This document shows positions 8,362 through 15,683 of a DNA stretch of 64,000 nucleotides, piece by piece. The stretch's first letter is position 1; every line of letters begins with the position of its first letter. The notes beneath the pieces are model-generated. The model saw only the letters and a list, made by a program, of their open reading frames with translations, ran no database searches and was not told the DNA's origin. The position numbers were made by a program, and so were the translations under genes. The DNA is from VMCP01 sp964408945 (GTDB taxonomy: Bacteria > Bacteroidota > Bacteroidia > NS11-12g > UBA955): positions 1-64,000 of the forward strand of contig CAYPBJ010000011.1 in the NCBI GenBank assembly GCA_964408945.1, in the 5' to 3' direction.

Positions 8362-8955
8362 ATGCAATCGCAAATAACTGGAATATTGATTGCCGATGAC
8401 CATACGATAATAGTAAAAGGGATAAAATTAATCCTCAAAAATAATTTTCAAATATCCAATATTTTTGAATGTCAGGATTTAAATCAGTTAATGGGAAATT
8501 TACAAAGAAATCAAATTTCCCATTTAATCTTAGATATTTCATTCCCAGAAAACTCTAGTATACATTATATCGATAAAATCAGATCCAATTTCGCTCAATT
8601 GAAGATACTTATATTCACGATGCATCCATCCCATCTATTTCAAAATACACTCATTAAATATCCTGATATTTTATTCTGCCAAAAAAGCGAACCTGAAATT
8701 ATTCTGTTGAGAGTGTTAGATAACTTTATTAGCAACAAAGCAAAATCTGTTACAACGCTATATTTACCTAGCAAAAAATGGAGACTTTCAAAAAAGGAAG
8801 AAACGGTGACCAAATTGTTAATTGAAGGAAAATCCACAGGGCAAATTGCTGATAATCTAAACATTAAAAGCAACACAGTTTCAACTTACAAAAAACGCAT
8901 TTTTGAAAAAACCGAAGCAAAAAATATTTTTGAATTAGCCAAGATTTTTCAATAA
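8362..8955 (+). CDS. LuxR/NarL-type response regulator
   Basis: 197 residues. The receiver domain (about 5-125) has the acidic pair ADDH at 11-14, phospho-acceptor Asp58 in LILDIS, Thr in IFTMHPS and Lys in FCQKSEP. The C-terminal LuxR HTH (about 135-195) reads LSKKEETVTKLLIEGKSTGQ, then IADNLNIKSNTVSTYKKRIF. Its TAA stop shares one base with the ATG of the downstream kinase, indicating translational coupling. The gene is very AT-rich compared with purM or porX, suggesting transfer or relaxed codon use together with the kinase. Confidence 0.9.
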   Translation: MQSQITGILIADDHTIIVKGIKLILKNNFQISNIFECQDLNQLMGNLQRNQISHLILDISFPENSSIHYIDKIRSNFAQLKILIFTMHPSHLFQNTLIKYPDILFCQKSEPEIILLRVLDNFISNKAKSVTTLYLPSKKWRLSKKEETVTKLLIEGKSTGQIADNLNIKSNTVSTYKKRIFEKTEAKNIFELAKIFQ

Positions 8956-11900
8956 TGTATAACACGTTGAAAAAATCCTGTACACTATCGCTACTTCTTT
9001 TTATCCACTTATCACTATTAGCTCAAGAAAATTACAACATATTTAAATACGATAAGAAAAACACTAAACTATCAGCAAATATTATTCATGATCTAACAAT
9101 CGACTCAGACAACCAATTGATTGTTTCATCTCCAATGGAGATATATGTATACAACGGTATAGATTTTAACAGAATAAACATCACCAGTAAACAGCGAATA
9201 ATATCAATTATAAAAAATAGTGAAAATACTATCTTAGCAGTTTTATCAAACGGACAAATATATAAAATCCAATCTAATCAACTTAAAAGTAGTTTACTAA
9301 TAGAAAATAAAATATACAAATATCCAACTTTCAAGTACAACTATTCATTCGTAAATGGCCCAATTTCCTTCTCTAAAAAAATCATAAACACCAACATTAT
9401 TGAATATGATTATTTCCGAACCCATTCAGTTTACCATCAAGATAAATCCGCTTTTCTGGTAAGAAACAGTGAAACAAAAAGTTTTTATTGGTTAGATACA
9501 CAACTAAACTACACCATAATAAAATCGTATACACCTAGAAATAATTTAAAATTTCTATACCATTATAAAGATATTATAACTCTTGAAGGTAATTTATTTC
9601 AATCAAACATAAGCAATAATTCATTCAAATTACCCACAGATCTAGATACTTTAAAAGGATACTATTTTATAAATAAACCGAATGAATCATTAATAGTTAT
9701 CCAAAATTCAAGCCTTTGGAGCCTCAATTCAAATTATAATTGGGAGTTAATCACAACACAACTACCTAGCGAAATAATAGTATCCGCAGTCGTTTTTAAT
9801 CCCAAATTAAACCTATGGTATATAGGAAGTCAAGCTGATGGTTTATTTGTTTTAAAGCCAAAAAAATTTAAAGTGCTTAGTACATTTAAAAACAACCCAA
9901 AAAATAACTTCTATTTACAAATTCCTATAAATCAAGATAATATAATAACCAATAATGGTATAGTCGCTAATAGTGATAACCTATCAAAATTTTGCAATCT
10001 TCAAAAAATCTATACGAACAATGTAGCTTTCAAAATCAGTCCATACGAATATATGGTTCAATCAAACGAAGAAATATTCATTTACAATAGTCAACATGAT
10101 GACCTAAAAAAAATAAAATCAGGAAAAAATCTTGGATATACCAATCATTACAAATGGTCTACGGATACCCTTCTAATCGTACAATATGATTCAGTCTTTT
10201 TCTATGAACCAAAATTCAATAAATTCACATATTTAACTAAAAATAATCAAACTCATTTAAATATTTACAGAATTGTAAAAATAGGGAATAATCTATGGAT
10301 TTCAAGTTGTGCCGGAATAGGTATTTTTAGCATAAAAAACAAATCTTTTATACATAATTTATTTTCCAATAATTGCATAAGAGAAATTTTCCCAACGAAA
10401 AAAGGAGTTTTAGTTTCTACTTATGGAACTGGACTTTTCTTAGTGAATGACAAATCCTACGAAAGCATCCAAATTCCTCTTGATTTTCGCCAAAACTTGC
10501 TGCATACTCATGCTATCTATAAAAATAAAAATAACGATTTAATTATTCCTACCAACTCAGGTATTTTGAAATTACCTGAAACCGTCATCTTTAATTCATT
10601 AAATAAAAAATTCTTAACTCAACAACCCCAATATTTTAATGAACAAGACGGACTCCCTACAGATGAATTCAATGGAGGAACAGACCCAGGTTTTATTAAT
10701 TTCGGTGATACCTTAATATCTTTCCCATCATTAAAAGGATTAATACAAATAAATCCTAAAAACTTTATAGCAGATTACACCATCAATAGCTTTCAAATAT
10801 CATCCATAGAACGATCAGGTGAGGCAGTAAAACTTGCAAACAATCTCATTCATTTACCTACCTACACTCCCGAAATCACATTTAAAATTAACTTAACCTT
10901 TTGGGGGAATTCTTTCAACCTCCCACTATATTACAAATACAGAAATAAATCTTATTTTATCCCTATTGAGAAATTAAATAACTTAAGACTTATCATAGAA
11001 CACTATGGATATGAGCCTATAGAATTTTATACTTTAGAAAATAATAAAATTAAAAGCTTATTAAAAATTAATATATTCAGAAACCATTTATGGTATACCC
11101 AATGGTATTACCTTCTAATCGGAATCATCGCTTTATGGGGATTTTTATACGCTTATGATAGTGCGAGAAGCTTCCGAACGGAGCAAAAAGAAGAAAAACT
11201 TCAAACATTAATCAATGAAAAAACCATTGCTCTAAATCAACTCAATGAAGAATTAAAAATTAAAATTGACCAGCTTGTTGAATCAAATAACAATAATCAA
11301 TTTTATATCAGTGTTATCAATCATGATATTTTTGCACCTATTAAATTTATCAATCTTATAGGAAATCAAATTACAAACCACAATCAAAAAGTTACTAAAT
11401 ACCAAATTCTAGAACATTTAAACACCATCATCAATACCACCAAAAGACTAGAAATTTTATGTTCAAATATTTTAAATCATATAAATTCTAAACGATTCGA
11501 AGAATTAGAAATTTCATCCTTTCCAATAATAGATGTAATCAACGAATTAAAATTATTCTTTCAAATTGGACTAAAATTAAACCAGAATGAACTCTTGATA
11601 AATCTAAATAATGATAGTTTAATTACCTCTAACAAAGACGCTCTTACCATTATTCTAACCAATATTGTAAGTAATGCTATTCGATTTACAAACCAAGGCG
11701 AAATATCTATCACTCATAAATTCAACAAGGTCAAACACATAAATACCATTACCATCTCTGATACTGGAAAAGGAATCAGTGATAAAATGTTAGACAATAT
11801 CAATCAGAAAAATCTACAAATTTTAAATAGAGACTCAATAAAGTATAACAGTTACGGCGTTGGTTTCAATTTAATTTTTAAAATGTTACTAGTAATTAAA

Positions 11901-11996
11901 GGAGAAATTAAAGTTTCAAAAAATAACCCCAGTGGCACTACTGTCACTCTCACTTTTCCAAATCAACCCAAATCGGACAATGGTCTGAATGCTTAG
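8955..11996 (+). CDS. Hybrid-type sensor: propeller ligand-sensor histidine kinase
   Basis: 1013 residues with a signal peptide (about 1-23). A periplasmic sensor region (about 25-610) resembles two-component-regulator beta propellers (for example the NLWISSCAGIGIFSI repeat), followed by a Y_Y_Y-like beta domain (about 610-710). One membrane helix lies at about 716-734 (YYLLIGIIALWGFLYAY), then a coiled coil. The H-box is INHDIFAPIKF (His near residue 790). The ATPase has the N-box NIVSNAIRF, G1 ISDTGKGIS and G2 YGVGFNLIFKML. No fused receiver or HTH is present; the separate LuxR regulator upstream is the likely partner. The gene is strongly AT-rich. Its 3' end overlaps the convergent xth gene by 47 bp. 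Confidence 0.88.
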   Translation: MYNTLKKSCTLSLLLFIHLSLLAQENYNIFKYDKKNTKLSANIIHDLTIDSDNQLIVSSPMEIYVYNGIDFNRINITSKQRIISIIKNSENTILAVLSNGQIYKIQSNQLKSSLLIENKIYKYPTFKYNYSFVNGPISFSKKIINTNIIEYDYFRTHSVYHQDKSAFLVRNSETKSFYWLDTQLNYTIIKSYTPRNNLKFLYHYKDIITLEGNLFQSNISNNSFKLPTDLDTLKGYYFINKPNESLIVIQNSSLWSLNSNYNWELITTQLPSEIIVSAVVFNPKLNLWYIGSQADGLFVLKPKKFKVLSTFKNNPKNNFYLQIPINQDNIITNNGIVANSDNLSKFCNLQKIYTNNVAFKISPYEYMVQSNEEIFIYNSQHDDLKKIKSGKNLGYTNHYKWSTDTLLIVQYDSVFFYEPKFNKFTYLTKNNQTHLNIYRIVKIGNNLWISSCAGIGIFSIKNKSFIHNLFSNNCIREIFPTKKGVLVSTYGTGLFLVNDKSYESIQIPLDFRQNLLHTHAIYKNKNNDLIIPTNSGILKLPETVIFNSLNKKFLTQQPQYFNEQDGLPTDEFNGGTDPGFINFGDTLISFPSLKGLIQINPKNFIADYTINSFQISSIERSGEAVKLANNLIHLPTYTPEITFKINLTFWGNSFNLPLYYKYRNKSYFIPIEKLNNLRLIIEHYGYEPIEFYTLENNKIKSLLKINIFRNHLWYTQWYYLLIGIIALWGFLYAYDSARSFRTEQKEEKLQTLINEKTIALNQLNEELKIKIDQLVESNNNNQFYISVINHDIFAPIKFINLIGNQITNHNQKVTKYQILEHLNTIINTTKRLEILCSNILNHINSKRFEELEISSFPIIDVINELKLFFQIGLKLNQNELLINLNNDSLITSNKDALTIILTNIVSNAIRFTNQGEISITHKFNKVKHINTITISDTGKGISDKMLDNINQKNLQILNRDSIKYNSYGVGFNLIFKMLLVIKGEIKVSKNNPSGTTVTLTFPNQPKSDNGLNA

Positions 11997-12717
11997 CGTC
12001 CGCATGTATTCCTGATGACTTCAACCTCTCCGACAAAATTCCAGAAATGGAAATATAATCAATCCTCCAGCCCTTATTGTTTGCCCTCGCATTGGCTCTA
12101 AAGCTCCACCAACTATATTGATGAGCCACTCCTTCATGCAATGTTCGGAATGAGTCTAACATTCCAGAGGCAAACCATTTCGACATCCAATCGCGTTCTT
12201 CAGGCAAAAATCCGGTACTGTTCTTGTTGCCTACAGGGTCGTGAATATCTATGGCTTGGTGACAAATATTGTAATCCCCACAAACCACTAAATTGGGAAT
12301 TGACTTTTTTAAATCTTCTATGTAATCAAAGAAATAATTTAAGAAATCCATTTTTACATTTTGGCGTTCATCACCGCTGGTTCCGCTAGGGAAATAAACA
12401 GAGAGTACACTTCCCCAGGAAAAATCCAAACGAATCACACGCCCTTCTGCATCGTATAATTCATGTCCGCAGCCGCGCTCCACAAGCAGTGGTTTCTCCT
12501 TACTGATTATACCCACGCCGCTGTAGCCTTTCTTCTGTGCTGAAAACCAATGGCATTCATATCCCAAAGAAGTAAAATCACTTTCTTCAATCTGCTCAGG
12601 CAAGGCCTTAAGCTCCTGAAAACACACCACATCTGCATTTTCAGCTTTCAAATATTCAGCCAATCCTTTGGTGCTTGCCGAACGAATACCGTTTACGTTA
12701 TAACTAATTATTTTCAT
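11950..12717 (-). CDS. xth: Exodeoxyribonuclease III
   Basis: 255 residues from ATG 12717, where the family N-terminus MKIISYNVNGIRSA starts; a 13-residue upstream extension lies inside the preceding gene and is rejected. It is an ExoIII/AP endonuclease of base-excision repair. Motifs include FQELKA (metal-binding Glu), CGDYNICH (catalytic Asp-x-Asn), WRIDYISIS and the terminal SDHCPIWVDL. It overlaps the thiamine pyrophosphokinase gene by 14 bp, consistent with a two-gene operon. Confidence 0.92.
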   Translation of the reverse strand: MKIISYNVNGIRSASTKGLAEYLKAENADVVCFQELKALPEQIEESDFTSLGYECHWFSAQKKGYSGVGIISKEKPLLVERGCGHELYDAEGRVIRLDFSWGSVLSVYFPSGTSGDERQNVKMDFLNYFFDYIEDLKKSIPNLVVCGDYNICHQAIDIHDPVGNKNSTGFLPEERDWMSKWFASGMLDSFRTLHEGVAHQYSWWSFRANARANNKGWRIDYISISGILSERLKSSGIHADAKHSDHCPIWVDLEK

Positions 12718-13381
12718 GATCAAAACATTCCATAATGAGCAAATGCCCCTTCTCAAAATTCACTGCTACCCAACCATCTTGGTCAACTCTATTGGAACTG
12801 CTTGTATTGTAAGGGAGTTCCAATGTTGTACCACTCATATTCCAAACCAAATTCTCGGTAACTACACCTTCACATTTTCCGCAAGGAATCAAGGAAATTG
12901 ATGTTCCCGCAGGATACCACTTTTTGAATCCCGAGGGCGCTACAAAAATGCGCGAGTGGCTGTCCAAAACATTGATAACCATATTATTTGAATATCGAGC
13001 CAGAGTGAACACATTGTTCATTGCATGATCAAATCGTCTACCAGTAGCCCAAATGATATTCACCGCGGAAAATCCTCGTTGAATTAAAAATTCAATGCCT
13101 TTTTGTAGGTCAGTTTTATCTTGGTCATGGGTATGAATTACTTCAACGTGCGACAAATGAGGATATTCTTCAAAATTCACCTCGTTACCAGAATCAAAAT
13201 CCCCCAACCACACATCAAAGCGAATTTTTTGTTCTAAAACACGAGTCAAGGCCCCATCCAGCACAACCACAAAGGGGGTCCATTCCATCAATTCGCTCAA
13301 TAACTCATAAGAACAGGCCTCTCCATTGGCAATGATGAGGGCCGGTTCTTGATTGTCGCGAACAATGTGATGGGAACTCAT
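12704..13381 (-). CDS. Thiamine pyrophosphokinase
   Basis: 225 residues. It transfers pyrophosphate from ATP to thiamine. Family motifs are VVLDGALTRV, WLGDFDSGN (catalytic Asp region), HTHDQDKTDLQKGIEFL and ATGRRFDHAMNNVFTL. The C-terminal beta domain ends with GCEGVVT-like thiamine-site residues (KCEGVVTENLVWNM). The start ATG lies directly downstream of the palindrome at 13383-13396. The gene is divergent from porX. Confidence 0.88.
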   Translation of the reverse strand: MSSHHIVRDNQEPALIIANGEACSYELLSELMEWTPFVVVLDGALTRVLEQKIRFDVWLGDFDSGNEVNFEEYPHLSHVEVIHTHDQDKTDLQKGIEFLIQRGFSAVNIIWATGRRFDHAMNNVFTLARYSNNMVINVLDSHSRIFVAPSGFKKWYPAGTSISLIPCGKCEGVVTENLVWNMSGTTLELPYNTSSSNRVDQDGWVAVNFEKGHLLIMECFDHENN

Positions 13382-13382
13382 T

Positions 13383-13396
13383 CTGCAAATTTGCAG
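13383..13396. promoter_or_regulatory. 14-bp perfect palindrome at the thiamine pyrophosphokinase start
   Basis: CTGCAAATTTGCAG is a perfect palindrome. On the minus strand it contains CAAATTTG (7 of 8 matches to TAnnTTTG), ending 4 nt before the ATG. It may combine a -7 box with an operator, or simply be a symmetrical promoter element. Confidence 0.4.
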
Positions 13397-13478
13397 TTTT
13401 TTTAGGGGTCCTATCGAAAAATAAACAGAAACCTATAAAATTGACCGAATTTTGTAAACATTTTTACGTTACACTATC

Positions 13479-15026
13479 ATGATTGCACGCTTACTCTGGG
13501 CCGATGATGAAATCGATTTGCTCAAACCCCATGTTTTATTTCTCGAGGGAAAAGGATACGAAATCATCACCGTCAAAAGCGGCACCGAAGCCATAGACCG
13601 AATCAAAACCACTCAGTTTGATTTGGTTTTTTTGGACGAAAACATGCCCGGAATATCCGGACTAGACGCTCTAGCTTCCATCAAACAGCTTCAACCCAAT
13701 TTGCCGGTCATCATGATCACAAAGAACGAAGAAGAGCACATCATGGAAGAAGCTATCGGCAATAAAATTGCCGACTATCTCATCAAACCCGTCAATCCCA
13801 ATCAAATATTGCTAGCCGTTAAAAAGAACCTCGATGAAAAACGGTTGGTGAGTCAAAAAACTACTCAAGGTTACCAAAAAGAGTTCATGCAAATAGGCAT
13901 GACCGTTTCTGATAAACTCAATCTGCAAGAATGGAAAGACGTATATAAGAAATTGGTATACTGGGAAATGGAACTCGGCGAAACCAACGAAGGCGGAATG
14001 AAAGAAGTTCTTGACACCCAAAAAACCGATGCCAATCGCAACTTCTGCAAATTCATCTCTCAGAATTACGATACCATGATCAACTCGGAAGATGAAGTTT
14101 TGTCTCACAGCTTATTCCGTAAGCGCGTGAATCCGTTATTAGACTCTGAAGAGCCCGTCTACTTCATCTTACTTGATAACCTTCGTTTTGACCAATGGAG
14201 GGCCATAAGCGAGACTCTAAACGAGCTTTATCACATTGATACCGAAGATCTATATCTAGCCATTCTCCCTACTACCACCCAATATGCGCGAAACGCCATT
14301 TTCAGTGGAATGCTTCCTTTAGAAATAGAAAAAACCTTCCCAGATAAATGGTCAAACGACGAAGACGAAGGCGGTAAAAACCTGTTCGAAAAGGAATTCC
14401 TCGCTGAACAACTCAAGCGTTTGCGCCGAGACATCAAATTCAGTTACACCAAAGTTACTCAACTCAACCACGGAAAAGATTTGGTTGATCAAGTAGCCAA
14501 TATGCGCCAAAACAAACTCAACGTGGTTGTTTACAATTTCGTAGATGCCTTTTCACACGCCCGCACCGACGTAAACATTGTGCGCGAACTCGCCGATGAC
14601 GAAACCGCTTACCGCAACGTCACAGCAACTTGGTTCAAGCACTCGCCCCTTTGGGAAGCCCTCCAAAAAATCGCCGAAAAACCCTGCAAAATTGTCATTA
14701 CCACAGACCACGGCTCAGTGCGTGTAAAAGATCCCATCAAGGTGATAGGCGACAAAAATGTAAATACCAATTTGCGTTACAAACAAGGCAAAAACTTGAC
14801 CTACAATCCCAAAGAAGTTTACGAAGTCAAAAAACCACACAGCGCTCACTTACCCCTGCTTCACCTGAGCAGTCTCTTCATTTTTGCCCGCGAAAACGAC
14901 TTCTTCGCATACCCAAACAACTACAATTACTACGCGAATTACTACAAAAACACCTTCCAACACGGCGGCATCTCCCTCGAAGAAATGCTATGCCCACTCA
15001 TCACCCTTTCGCCCAAAAACAAATAA
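13479..15026 (+). CDS. porX: PorX-type response regulator with PglZ phosphatase domain
   Basis: 515 residues. The receiver domain (1-120) begins LLWADDEIDLLKPHVLFLE, with phospho-acceptor Asp53 in VFLDENMPG, a Thr in MITKNEEE and Lys in LIKPVNP. Residues about 200-510 form an alkaline-phosphatase-superfamily PglZ domain (LLDNLRFDQW, YNFVDAFSHA, VITTDHGSVRVK, KPHSAHLPLLHL). This architecture is that of PorX, which with the kinase PorY controls type IX secretion genes and gliding in Bacteroidota. tsaE follows 21 bp downstream, a context I recall from related genomes. Confidence 0.93.
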   Translation: MIARLLWADDEIDLLKPHVLFLEGKGYEIITVKSGTEAIDRIKTTQFDLVFLDENMPGISGLDALASIKQLQPNLPVIMITKNEEEHIMEEAIGNKIADYLIKPVNPNQILLAVKKNLDEKRLVSQKTTQGYQKEFMQIGMTVSDKLNLQEWKDVYKKLVYWEMELGETNEGGMKEVLDTQKTDANRNFCKFISQNYDTMINSEDEVLSHSLFRKRVNPLLDSEEPVYFILLDNLRFDQWRAISETLNELYHIDTEDLYLAILPTTTQYARNAIFSGMLPLEIEKTFPDKWSNDEDEGGKNLFEKEFLAEQLKRLRRDIKFSYTKVTQLNHGKDLVDQVANMRQNKLNVVVYNFVDAFSHARTDVNIVRELADDETAYRNVTATWFKHSPLWEALQKIAEKPCKIVITTDHGSVRVKDPIKVIGDKNVNTNLRYKQGKNLTYNPKEVYEVKKPHSAHLPLLHLSSLFIFARENDFFAYPNNYNYYANYYKNTFQHGGISLEEMLCPLITLSPKNK

Positions 15027-15047
15027 TCCACGCGCCGCACATTCAAC

Positions 15048-15497
15048 ATGATCATTACCGCTCCCCTCGAAGACCTCAGCCCCGTCATTGCCCACATTGA
15101 CACGCTTATCTCCCAGGGGAGCCGTATTTTTTGGTTTTCTGGGGACGTTGGATCGGGTAAAACTACACTAATTTCAGCTTTATCGAAGCACTTAGGATAC
15201 ACAGACGCCATTGGCAGTCCCACCTACGGACTGGTTCACACCTACGAAGCTCCCTCTTGCCACATCTACCACTCCGACTGGTACCGCATCAAATCCCCCG
15301 CCGAAATCTACGATTCAGGCATCGAGGAAGACCTCTACCTCACCACTCAGCCACACCATTCCCCAACCACCTTTTGGTTCATCGAATGGGCTGAAATGGC
15401 CCCCAGCATTATGGCAGAATACTCATTTATTAAGATTACAATCACCCCCTGTCCCAACAACCCATATTCCCGTAATTACGAGGTTGGTGATCAATAG
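15048..15497 (+). CDS. tsaE: tRNA threonylcarbamoyladenosine synthesis ATPase TsaE
   Basis: 149 residues. Walker A GDVGSGKTTL at about 32-41, then IGSPTYGLVHTYEA, HSDWYRI and the conserved WFIEWAEMAP, all diagnostic of TsaE. It works with TsaB/TsaD to make t6A37 in ANN-decoding tRNAs. Its TAG stop (15495-15497) is the first three bases of the heptamer array that follows. Confidence 0.93.
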   Translation: MIITAPLEDLSPVIAHIDTLISQGSRIFWFSGDVGSGKTTLISALSKHLGYTDAIGSPTYGLVHTYEAPSCHIYHSDWYRIKSPAEIYDSGIEEDLYLTTQPHHSPTTFWFIEWAEMAPSIMAEYSFIKITITPCPNNPYSRNYEVGDQ

Positions 15498-15683
15498 TCT
15501 GTAGTCCGTAGTCCGTAGTCCATGGTCCGTAGTCCATGTGACGTAGTCTAAATTCTGCGGTAATTCGTCCGCCTCTAGTCCCAAGTCCCAGTCTCTAGTC
15601 CCCGGACCACAGACAGCGGAATACAGACTACAGACTACAGACTACAGACTATCGACCATCGACCATCGACCATCGACCATTAT
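15495..15683. repeat. Heptamer-register repeat array 2
   Basis: Twenty-seven 7-mers in unbroken register between the convergent tsaE and gcvP genes. The left arm is TAGTCTG, TAGTCCG, TAGTCCG, TAGTCCA and similar; the right arm is CTACAGA (three tandem copies), CTATCGA, CCATCGA (three tandem copies). The two arms are inverted relative to each other, so either strand can fold into a long imperfect hairpin. The stop codons of both flanking genes (TAG 15495-15497; TAA complement 15680-15682) lie within the array. It may act as a bidirectional terminator. Confidence 0.9.
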
